The position numbers and the translations under genes were made by a program. Shown here piece by piece: positions 1 to 5,308 of a stretch of 6,386 nucleotides of DNA. The stretch spans positions 1 through 6,386 of the forward strand of contig CACZOW010000193.1 in the NCBI GenBank assembly GCA_902782885.1, in the 5' to 3' direction. The notes under the pieces are model-generated. The model saw nothing but the letters and a program-made list of their open reading frames with translations. It was not told the DNA's origin and did no database searches. Positions within the stretch are counted from its first letter, which is position 1; every line of letters starts with the position of its first letter. This DNA is from an uncultured Ruminococcus sp. (GTDB lineage: Bacteria > Bacillota > Clostridia > UBA1212 > UBA1255).

Positions 1-43
1 CCGCTCGGTACAAATGTTCATATGTGCAGCCGGTCAACGGCAG

Positions 44-90
44 AGAAAAGCAGCAAGGCGAAACGGGCCGGGCTGCTTTTCTTCTTTTAA
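44..90 (+). terminator. Rho-independent terminator of an upstream gene
   Basis: Perfect 11-bp inverted repeat AGAAAAGCAGC (44-54) and GCTGCTTTTCT (72-82). The 17-nt loop can pair further (GGC with GCC). A T-rich tail, CTTTTCTTCTTTT, follows and ends near 88. The shape is that of an intrinsic terminator on the + strand, so a + strand gene probably ends before the window. The A-run on the left arm means it could also act weakly on the - strand. Confidence 0.8.
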
Positions 91-125
91 AACGATACCG
101 GTCTTCTAAAACGATACCGGTCTTC
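88..125. repeat. Exact 19-bp tandem duplication
   Basis: TAAAACGATACCGGTCTTC occurs twice back to back (88-106 and 107-125) without a mismatch. Each copy contains the palindrome ACCGGT. The repeat lies between the upstream terminator and the promoter of the first gene. It could be a recent slippage duplication or a pair of protein-binding sites two helical turns apart; the sequence does not decide this. Confidence 0.9.
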
Positions 126-148
126 GGCCTTAAAGCTTAAGGCTGAAG
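122..148. repeat. 12-bp hairpin upstream of the first promoter
   Basis: CTTCGGCCTTAA (122-133) pairs with TTAAGGCTGAAG (137-148) around a 3-nt loop AGC, with a single G-U pair. The short run GAAGTTTTAA follows, so it may be a second, weaker terminator, or an operator next to the promoter at 170-198. No long T-tract is present. Confidence 0.55.
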
Positions 149-169
149 CTGAAGTTTTAAGCCAAATGC

Positions 170-198
170 TTGAATACTGACAAAAACCAATATATAAT
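170..198 (+). promoter_or_regulatory. Sigma-A promoter of the surface-protein gene
   Basis: -35 box TTGAAT (170-175) and -10 box TATAAT (193-198) are separated by 17 nt. A transcript from about 205 would have a leader of some 30 nt before the ribosome site at 224-229. This is the only good promoter seen before the gene that starts at 238. Confidence 0.75.
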
Positions 199-237
199 AC
201 TAAAAGAAGAATAAAAATACACCGGAGGGTAACGATC

Positions 238-1626
238 ATGAAAACGGACAGAAAAATCATAGCGATGGCCGTAATATGCGCGCTGCTCATTGCCGCCTTC
301 GCGAGCGTTGTGCCCGCGCATGCCGGGAGCAGTATCGATCAGGTGGATATCATTGACCTCACGGCGCCCGTGATCGGCTGGGAGCCGGAGTACACCTGGA
401 AGTTCGACGCCGCCTCAGCCGGCTGCGAACCCGCTATGCCCGGCGCCGGCGCCATCTGGTACGAGTCGCAGGACGGGGAGAACTACGACCCGATGCTCAC
501 AAATTATGAGGATCCCGCGGACCGGCCCGTGTTCCGGGAGGGCTGGTACTACAAATTCGTGACGATGGTGCAGTGCGATGACAGCCACGCGTTTTCGCCG
601 TCCGTGAAGGCCACGGTCAACGGCGCGCCCGCGGATTTCAAAGTCAGCGGCGATACCATGCGGATCACCGCGTCGTTCGGCCCGCTGGAGTACGCGAAAC
701 TGGTCACTTACGTCAACATCCAGGATGTAAAACTGCCCCAGGATGGCGCGCCGCAGAGCTACATATTTAAGGCGGATCCATACAGCCACGCTAAGATCTT
801 CGCGGTGGGTCCCGCCGGCAGATGGTACGAATCTTCGGACGGCGGCTTCACTTTTGACGAGATGCCCACCGACGGAGACGACGTCCGCAATTTCACCAAA
901 GGCCACGTGTACATGCTGAAGCTCATGGTGGTGGCGGAGGAAGGCTACGAGCTGGCGGGCTTTGTGAACGCCGGCATCAACGGCACCGTTAACGCCTTCA
1001 CTGACACGCGCTACTTCAACAACCACGACCTGGGCAGATACTGCGAGATCTGCGCTTTCTTCCCGCTTTTGGAAGAGGGCGCCCTGCAGATCACTACCGC
1101 GGACTTTTCCGGAATGTTCGATACGTACTACGCGGGCAAACCGGTAGAAGCTGAAGTCACGGCCCTGAACGCCGATGCGGACGTCAATTTCGAGTGGTTC
1201 TACTGCAGTTGCGACGGCACGCGCACCTCCGAAAAGTTCGCGGACGGCAATAAAGCCTCCCTCGCCCCGCTCACCTCCGACGATATGTTGACGTTCCATT
1301 ACGTGCTGGTCACGGCGGAAGAGCAGGGCACCGGCAGAAAAGCCGCGAGGGTCATTCCGTACACGCTGTACCCCGCCGGATTTGAGGATCCCGATCCCAC
1401 TGAAGAGCCCGCGGTCACTCCGGACCCCGGCGCTGCCACGGAACCCGGCGCCACTGACGCGCCCGGTGACGGCGGCACCACTGCGGCGCCTGCCTCCGCG
1501 GAATCGGGCAGGACCCGCGGCCTTACGCTGAATACCGGCACGATAATAATGCTGGCGGTGATCCTGCTTTTGCTGTGCTCCACCGGGCTGCTGACCGGAA
1601 TTTTGATCAGTAAAAGACACAAATAA
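238..1626 (+). CDS. Membrane-anchored extracytoplasmic protein with two related modules
   Basis: Predicted 462-residue surface protein of unknown function. The start is fixed by GGAGGG at 224-229, 8 nt before ATG. Residues 1-29 form a signal peptide (basic MKTDRK, hydrophobic core, AHA before the likely cleavage). Two similar modules follow: about 42-150 (WYESQDG at 74-80, FREGWYYKFVTMV at 99-111, VNG at 127-129) and about 168-278 (WYESSDG at 196-202, FTKGHVYMLKLMVVA at 219-233, ING at 247-249). A third, Ig-like beta-rich stretch spans about 284-378. A Pro/Thr/Ala-rich linker (384-428) leads to one transmembrane helix (about 435-457) and the short basic tail SKRHK, so most of the protein faces outside. 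No LPxTG motif and no enzymatic motif were seen. Its own promoter lies upstream, and 101 nt separate it from the next gene, so co-function with the downstream operon is only suggested by position. Confidence 0.9.
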   Translation: MKTDRKIIAMAVICALLIAAFASVVPAHAGSSIDQVDIIDLTAPVIGWEPEYTWKFDAASAGCEPAMPGAGAIWYESQDGENYDPMLTNYEDPADRPVFREGWYYKFVTMVQCDDSHAFSPSVKATVNGAPADFKVSGDTMRITASFGPLEYAKLVTYVNIQDVKLPQDGAPQSYIFKADPYSHAKIFAVGPAGRWYESSDGGFTFDEMPTDGDDVRNFTKGHVYMLKLMVVAEEGYELAGFVNAGINGTVNAFTDTRYFNNHDLGRYCEICAFFPLLEEGALQITTADFSGMFDTYYAGKPVEAEVTALNADADVNFEWFYCSCDGTRTSEKFADGNKASLAPLTSDDMLTFHYVLVTAEEQGTGRKAARVIPYTLYPAGFEDPDPTEEPAVTPDPGAATEPGATDAPGDGGTTAAPASAESGRTRGLTLNTGTIIMLAVILLLLCSTGLLTGILISKRHK

Positions 1627-1649
1627 GTCACCCTTTCCGCGGAACGGTA

Positions 1650-1658
1650 TGGTAAAAT
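1650..1658 (+). promoter_or_regulatory. Candidate extended -10 promoter for the regulator operon
   Basis: TGGTAAAAT (1650-1658) fits an extended -10 box (TGn plus TAAAAT). No good -35 box lies 17 nt upstream. It sits just after the stop of the surface-protein gene and about 70 nt before the regulator start, a suitable place to drive the four-gene operon. A perfect small hairpin, CCGGC-ACAC-GCCGG (1671-1684), would fall near the 5' end of the transcript. Moderate evidence only. Confidence 0.45.
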
Positions 1659-1727
1659 GACGATGTGAGGCCGGCACACGCCGGAACGTCCACATTGCGG
1701 CACAAAAATAAACTGGGAAGGTGCGAA

Positions 1728-2354
1728 ATGCGCATATTGCTCACGATATCGGACAGAGATCTGCTGAAGGCGCTGGAAACGTTGCTGGCGGCGGACGGAC
1801 ATACGCTCGCCACCGCGTTCGACGGCGTGCAGGCGCTGGCCAAAATTGACGACGCGCCGTATGACCTTGCCGTTGTCGACGACAGCGTATCCCGGGTGGA
1901 GATCGATACGCTCGCAGCGGACATTGCCCGAAGCGGGATCCCGGTGGTGCTGCTGACGGGCAGGACCGTTACCCGCGGCCTGCTGGAGAAGGCAATGCCG
2001 GTGAGCGCGTTCCTGCCGTACCCCTTTGAGCCCGATACGCTCAAGAGAGTGCTGGCGGACGTGGCGGGGAAAGCCGGGCGTGCGGACACGTTCCGCGTCG
2101 GCGACACGGCGGCGGAACCCGGCAAATTCCGGCTGCGGCGCGGTCAGGGCGCGGAAGAAATGACTGTATGCGTGACCGCGAAGGAAATGGATATTTTAAA
2201 GGCGGTCGCGGCGGAAGCGGCGCTTCCGGATAATTATAACGACGCGATCAAATATATCGGCGCGCTCAACGCGAAATTCGGCAGGCTGGGTTCCGACCGG
2301 CGCATCGCGTATCTGCCGGGGAAAGGCTACAGGCTGGTGACGGACAATGACTAA
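1728..2354 (+). CDS. Degenerate OmpR-like response regulator
   Basis: 208-residue protein with an N-terminal receiver-like domain (about 1-115) and a C-terminal winged-helix-like domain (about 135-205). I start it at ATG 1728, because MRILLTISD aligns with the usual beginning of receivers (MKILIVDDD) and GGGAAGG lies just upstream; an in-frame ATG at 1665 would add 21 unrelated residues. In the receiver the phospho-accepting Asp (D51, YDLAVVD) and the conserved Thr (T77, PVVLLTG) are kept. The metal-binding acidic pair is I7-S8, and the conserved Lys of the KPF motif is Tyr (Y98-P99-F100). The C-terminal part keeps TAKEMDIL and LPGKGYRL, which match the OmpR/PhoB hallmarks, but the stretch between them is about 16 residues shorter than in PhoB, mostly where helix 2 and the transactivation loop should be. 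It overlaps the kinase-like gene by 8 nt. Classical phosphorylation control is doubtful. Confidence 0.88.
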   Translation: MRILLTISDRDLLKALETLLAADGHTLATAFDGVQALAKIDDAPYDLAVVDDSVSRVEIDTLAADIARSGIPVVLLTGRTVTRGLLEKAMPVSAFLPYPFEPDTLKRVLADVAGKAGRADTFRVGDTAAEPGKFRLRRGQGAEEMTVCVTAKEMDILKAVAAEAALPDNYNDAIKYIGALNAKFGRLGSDRRIAYLPGKGYRLVTDND

Positions 2355-3471
2355 ATTCAGACGCAAATTCATTTTATACGCGATGCTGGCAATGTTCGTG
2401 CTGCTCGCCGTTTTGATCGCGGCGGTCAACATCACCGGCTATGCTGCGGCCGCCAACGACGCGGACCGTATCACGCGGGAACCGCCCCTCGGCGCGCGCA
2501 GCTTCACCATCGGCTTCGACAAAGAGAAAAACCCCGTGCCCGGCGGCGAGAATCTGTCCGGTCTCTCCGACAGCGACGCGCAGGCGCTGGCAGAAAAACT
2601 GCGCCACGAAAAGAACGGCAAGACCGGCTGGGTCAACGACTATTACCGCTACCGCGTGTACAAAGACAAAGACGCCGACGTAAAATACGTCACCGTGCTG
2701 GACCGGAGCCGCGAAGTAAAAACGCTCCAAAGTACGCTCGTTGCCTCCGTTATCGGCGGCGCGGTATGCCTGGCGCTGTGGTTCGTGTTCCTGCTGGTGA
2801 TCACGCCGAGGCTGTTAAAGCCTTTGGAGGACGTTGACCGCAGGCAGAAACAATTCATCGCCGAGGCGGAAAAAGAATTCAAAGTGCCGCTGACGGTTAT
2901 TGCCGCCGACGCGGAAATACTGGAACTGGAGAACGGCGCTTCCGAGCACACGCAGTCCATACGGCGCCAGGTTAGCAAGATGAACGCGACCGCCCGGCAG
3001 CTCGCCGCGCTCTCGCTGTTTGAGCAGAAAGGCGAAATATCCGAATACGATCTGTCCGCCGCCGCGGCCGAAGCGGGGGAACACGCGCAGACGCTGTTTA
3101 CGAAGCAGGGCAAGACCCTGACGCTGGATATTCAGCCGAACGTGCGTTTCACGGGCGACGAGGACGCCGCGCGGAACATGCTCACCGAACTCGCGGGCAA
3201 CGCGCTGAAATTCTCCCTTACCCGCGCTACGCTGAAACTCAGCCACACGGAAGGCGGCTACACGGAGATCCGCTGCTCCAACGACACCGAACTGGAGCTC
3301 TCGGGCAAACTTCCTCAGGTCTTCGACCGCTTCGTGCGGCTGGACAACGCGGAAGGCAAGCCCGGCAGCGGCCTCGGACTCTCATATCTGCGCGACGCGG
3401 TCAGGGCGCAGAACGGCCGCGTGGAAGCGGAGGTCAAAAATGGCGAATTCATCATCCGGATCACCTTCTGA
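2347..3471 (+). CDS. Sensor histidine kinase-like protein lacking the phospho-His
   Basis: 374-residue membrane protein with the layout of a sensor kinase: transmembrane helix 1 (about 9-29), an external segment of roughly 100 residues (30-128), helix 2 (about 130-153), a dimerisation/H-box region (165-225) and an ATPase-like domain (265-374). The H-box reads IAEAEKEFKVPLTVI, aligning with the canonical ASHELKTPLT pattern, so Lys176 (codon AAA, 2872-2874) takes the place of the catalytic His. The neighbouring Glu177 and Pro181 are kept. The N-box (ELAGNALKFS, N285), F-box (VFDRFVRLD, 325-333) and G2 box (GSGLGLS, 340-346) are recognisable. The G1 box DxGxG is replaced by SNDTELELSG (311-320). 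It starts at ATG inside the regulator stop region (8-nt overlap, ATGACTAA), typical of translational coupling. Likely a pseudokinase or a phosphorylation-independent sensor partner of the regulator. Confidence 0.9.
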   Translation: MTKFRRKFILYAMLAMFVLLAVLIAAVNITGYAAAANDADRITREPPLGARSFTIGFDKEKNPVPGGENLSGLSDSDAQALAEKLRHEKNGKTGWVNDYYRYRVYKDKDADVKYVTVLDRSREVKTLQSTLVASVIGGAVCLALWFVFLLVITPRLLKPLEDVDRRQKQFIAEAEKEFKVPLTVIAADAEILELENGASEHTQSIRRQVSKMNATARQLAALSLFEQKGEISEYDLSAAAAEAGEHAQTLFTKQGKTLTLDIQPNVRFTGDEDAARNMLTELAGNALKFSLTRATLKLSHTEGGYTEIRCSNDTELELSGKLPQVFDRFVRLDNAEGKPGSGLGLSYLRDAVRAQNGRVEAEVKNGEFIIRITF

Positions 3472-4243
3472 TATGAATACGAATACCGTAAGGCCGTCCA
3501 CGAAAGTGCAGGTAGTCGAAAAACCCGTCGTGGTGATGAAACGCTACGAGCTGAAATACATCATCACCGCCGAACAGGAGGCATATTTCCGCCGCGCGAT
3601 AGAAGGCCGCATGCAGCCGGACCGGTTCGGGCTCACGTCCATCGGCTCGCTGTACTACGACACGCCGGAATACCGCCTGATCACGCGCTCCATGGAGAAA
3701 CCGGAATTCAAGGAGAAAATGCGGGTGCGTTCGTACGGTCTGGCCACCGACACCACGCCCGTGTTCCTGGAACTCAAGCGCAAGGCGTACGGCATCGTGT
3801 ACAAGCGCCGCGTGCAGTCGACGCTCCCTCAGGTCAAAAAATTCTTTGACAAAGCGGGGGACATCTGCGGCGGCGGTCAGATCAACGACGAGCTCACGTA
3901 CTTCCGCGATCTGTACGGCAATCTGGCGCCGGCGTGCCTGATCATTTACGACCGCACCGCGTTTTACGAGCCCGGGGGCGATCTGCGGCTCACCATTGAC
4001 AACGCGCCCCGCTACCGGGTGGAGGACCTTGACCTCACCGTGTCGATGGAGGGCGAACTGCTGCTGCCGGAGGGCAATTCGGTGCTGGAAATAAAGGTCC
4101 AGGAGGCAATGCCGCTCTGGCTCTCCGCTATTCTGGACCAAGGCAAAATATATAAAGGCAGCTTCTCCAAAGTGGGAGAGGCGTATAAAAAGCAGGCAGT
4201 GGAGAACATCCGGGCTGCCGCGGGAGGTTTATATTATGTTTGA
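3440..4243 (+). CDS. VTC-domain protein (polyphosphate polymerase-like)
   Basis: 267-residue soluble protein matching the bacterial VTC domain, related to the catalytic domain of yeast Vtc4, which makes polyphosphate from ATP inside a triphosphate-tunnel-type barrel. Visible tunnel-type motifs in order: KRYELKY (34-40), SLYYDTPEYRLITRS (70-84), EKPEFKEKMRVRSYG (86-100), FLELKRKAYGIVYKRR (109-124), IIYDRTAFY (168-176), LTIDNAPRYR (184-193), VLEIKVQ (215-221) and the closing YKGSFSKVGEAY (238-249). The basic and acidic residues expected to line the tunnel (R95, R97, K113, K122, R123, R172, E217, K219) all appear. ATG 3440 is chosen because GGAGGT at 3429-3434 lies 5 nt before it; the gene then overlaps the kinase by 32 nt. 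An in-frame ATG at 3473 has no comparable site. It overlaps the DUF4956 gene by 8 nt, the usual partner of such proteins in Firmicutes. Polyphosphate synthesis is inferred from family membership. Confidence 0.88.
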   Translation: MANSSSGSPSDMNTNTVRPSTKVQVVEKPVVVMKRYELKYIITAEQEAYFRRAIEGRMQPDRFGLTSIGSLYYDTPEYRLITRSMEKPEFKEKMRVRSYGLATDTTPVFLELKRKAYGIVYKRRVQSTLPQVKKFFDKAGDICGGGQINDELTYFRDLYGNLAPACLIIYDRTAFYEPGGDLRLTIDNAPRYRVEDLDLTVSMEGELLLPEGNSVLEIKVQEAMPLWLSAILDQGKIYKGSFSKVGEAYKKQAVENIRAAAGGLYYV

Positions 4244-4913
4244 TTCGATCTTTTCTTCGACCACGCCCACCGTGACGTCGTACTTCATGATGATGGCGAC
4301 GGCGATCGTTGCCGGCTTCATCTACGCCTTCGTGATGTCGTTCCGCGTGCGCGCCAACAAGCGATTCTTTATCGTGACGGCGATATTGCCCTTCGTGGTT
4401 GCCACCATCGTGGCGTTCGTGCAGGGCAACATCGGCGTGGGCATTGCCATCGGCGGCGGCGTGTTCGGCCTGGTGCGGTTCCGTTCCGCGCAGGGCAGTT
4501 CCGACGAGATCGCGGCGGTGCTGATCGCGATGTGCGGCGGCCTCGCCTTCGGCCTGGGCTACCTGGCGTACGGCGTGATCATACTGCTCGCCCTGTCCCT
4601 CCTGTTCTTCCTGTTCTCCGTCCTGCCCCTGTTCGAGCACAGCAAAATGTCGAAGGAGCGCCTCCTGCGCATCACGATCCCGGAGTCGCTGGAGTATGTT
4701 GACGTCTTCGACGATATTTTCAAGCATTATCTGTCCGCATATGAGAGCGTGGGCGTCAAGACCACCGGCATGGGCTCCATGTTCCGCCTGTCTTTCCGCA
4801 TCGTGATGAAGAATCCGGCGGAGGAAAAGACGTTTATCGACGAGCTGCGCACGCGCAACGGCAATCTCGAGATCGCGGTCATGCCGTATGTGGAGGAGGG
4901 CAATAGCTTGTAA
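4236..4913 (+). CDS. DUF4956 multi-spanning membrane protein
   Basis: 225-residue integral membrane protein of the DUF4956 family, whose members commonly lie beside VTC-domain genes. It shows about five hydrophobic helices (roughly 15-36, 45-62, 65-80, 92-110, 112-131), then a soluble C-terminal domain (about 135-225) with alternating beta and helix character. The stretch GLVRFRSAQGSSDEIA (78-93), between helices 3 and 4, is the most family-like segment. GGGAGG (4222-4227) lies 8 nt before the ATG, and the start overlaps the VTC stop by 8 nt. Role unproven; it may anchor the VTC protein to the membrane or pass its product across. It is the last gene of the operon and is followed by a hairpin and T-rich run (4951-5022). 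Confidence 0.88.
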   Translation: MFDSIFSSTTPTVTSYFMMMATAIVAGFIYAFVMSFRVRANKRFFIVTAILPFVVATIVAFVQGNIGVGIAIGGGVFGLVRFRSAQGSSDEIAAVLIAMCGGLAFGLGYLAYGVIILLALSLLFFLFSVLPLFEHSKMSKERLLRITIPESLEYVDVFDDIFKHYLSAYESVGVKTTGMGSMFRLSFRIVMKNPAEEKTFIDELRTRNGNLEIAVMPYVEEGNSL

Positions 4914-4950
4914 TAAAATCAGGCAGTTACCCTTTGTTGAAATATGAAAC

Positions 4951-5022
4951 GGAGACTGAGTTCTTAAAGAAACACTGAAAATTGGTGTTTTTTAAGAACT
5001 GGGCTCCTTCTTTTTTGCTTTT
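4951..5022 (+). terminator. Probable operon terminator overlapping array unit 1
   Basis: AGTTCTTAAAGAAACAC (4959-4975) pairs with GTGTTTTTTAAGAACT (4985-5000), with one bulged G and a 9-nt loop. Outer GGAG (4951-4954) can pair with CTCC (5004-5007). TTCTTTTTTGCTTTT follows at once, so unit 1 of the array could end transcription of the VTC/DUF4956 operon. The other three units have no such T-run behind them on the + strand. Confidence 0.6.
4959..5000. repeat. Array unit 1
   Basis: Both 9-mers are intact. The inverted repeat extends inward to about 16 bp with one bulged G (4969), the longest stem in the array. The interior is AGAA...GTTTT, and its ends resemble those of unit 4. A T-rich run follows, so this unit may double as a terminator. 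Confidence 0.85.
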
Positions 5023-5041
5023 CCAGTGTGAATCAATAGTG

Positions 5042-5083
5042 AGTTCTTAATAATTAAGCAAATTCTTTTTGTTATTAAGAACT
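5042..5083. repeat. Array unit 2
   Basis: Perfect 12-bp inverted repeat AGTTCTTAATAA (5042-5053) and TTATTAAGAACT (5072-5083). CAAA (5059-5062) and TTTG (5068-5071) can add a further short stem. Interior sequence is unlike that of the other units. Confidence 0.85.
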
Positions 5084-5125
5084 ATGAGCCCCGTATTCGT
5101 GTTTTATTGGCCAGCGGTGATAGTA

Positions 5126-5167
5126 AGTTCTTAAAAAACTGCTAAAATACACCCATCACTAAGAACT
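5126..5167. repeat. Array unit 3
   Basis: Left 9-mer AGTTCTTAA is intact; the right one is CTAAGAACT, leaving an 8-bp terminal stem AGTTCTTA/TAAGAACT. The 24-nt interior shows no extension of the pairing, so this is the weakest hairpin although its length and spacing are exact. Confidence 0.8.
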
Positions 5168-5209
5168 AAACGCATTTTCTTCACGGAATGGTAACCGGAA
5201 CAGGAAGCA

Positions 5210-5251
5210 ATTTCTTAAAGAATTGGCACTTTTAGATGTTTTTTAAGAACT
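5210..5251. repeat. Array unit 4
   Basis: Left 9-mer is ATTTCTTAA (one change); the right TTAAGAACT is intact. TTCTTAAA pairs with TTTAAGAA, and a bulged G (5220) at the same place as in unit 1 is followed by more A-T pairs. It ends 57 nt from the stop codon of the convergent nuclease-like gene. Confidence 0.8.
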
Positions 5252-5308
5252 CCAGTCCTGTGTGGACAAAAAATGAGCGAGAGCCACATGCAAACGAATA
5301 TCTAAAGG

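Larger units (their letters stand above)
4959..5251. repeat. Regular array of four 42-nt inverted-repeat units
   Basis: Units occupy 4959-5000, 5042-5083, 5126-5167 and 5210-5251. Each is exactly 42 nt: a left 9-mer AGTTCTTAA (ATTTCTTAA in unit 4), 24 nt of non-conserved interior, and a right 9-mer TTAAGAACT (CTAAGAACT in unit 3). Unit starts are 83, 84 and 84 nt apart, leaving gaps of 41, 42 and 42 nt with no clear similarity to one another. Seen directly: eight half-sites, two single mismatches, near-perfect spacing. An 84-bp period equals eight turns of B-DNA at 10.5 bp per turn, so equivalent sites would face the same side. The element may act as DNA (repeated operator or recombination sites) or as RNA hairpins. 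I recognise no described element. Confidence 0.88.
4914..5308. other. 395-bp AT-rich intergenic stretch between convergent genes
   Basis: No credible gene is seen here on either strand. The stretch is clearly richer in A+T than the operon (for example 35% GC over 4981-5040). It is mostly filled by the four-unit inverted-repeat array at 4959-5251. A small hairpin, GTCC-TGTGT-GGAC (5255-5267), follows the last unit. No terminator in the usual form was found for the - strand gene that ends at 5309. Confidence 0.7.

Noticed and set aside
415..1695. Long - strand open frame (426 codons) across the surface-protein gene
   Set aside because: It is rich in Arg, Gly and Val with no recognisable motif. 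It is antisense to a gene with a signal peptide, membrane anchor, promoter and ribosome site; long shadow frames are expected in GC-rich coding DNA.
1665..1727. Upstream ATG at 1665 as the regulator start
   Set aside because: It would add 21 residues before the normal first beta strand of the receiver and has no good ribosome site; it would also begin right at the likely transcription start.
3473..3475. ATG at 3473 as the start of the VTC-domain protein
   Set aside because: The ATG at 3440 has GGAGGT at ideal spacing, whereas the later one has none, though restart after the kinase stop cannot be excluded.
3461..4727. Two overlapping - strand open frames opposite the VTC and DUF4956 genes
   Set aside because: Both are His/Arg-rich translations without motifs, antisense to clearly recognisable families.
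4959..5251. CRISPR array
   Set aside because: The conserved parts are only 9 nt and occur as inverted pairs; the 24-nt interiors differ between units, so there is no repeat of 23-45 nt identical across units, and no cas gene is in the window.
4959..5251. Integron attC sites
   Set aside because: The conserved ends (AGTTCTTAA/TTAAGAACT) do not fit the GTTRRRY/RYYYAAC core, there are no cassette genes between units, and no integrase is seen.
5255..5273. Terminator for the nuclease-like gene at the GTCC/GGAC hairpin
   Set aside because: On the - strand the T-run comes before the hairpin, not after it, and the stem has only 4-5 bp.
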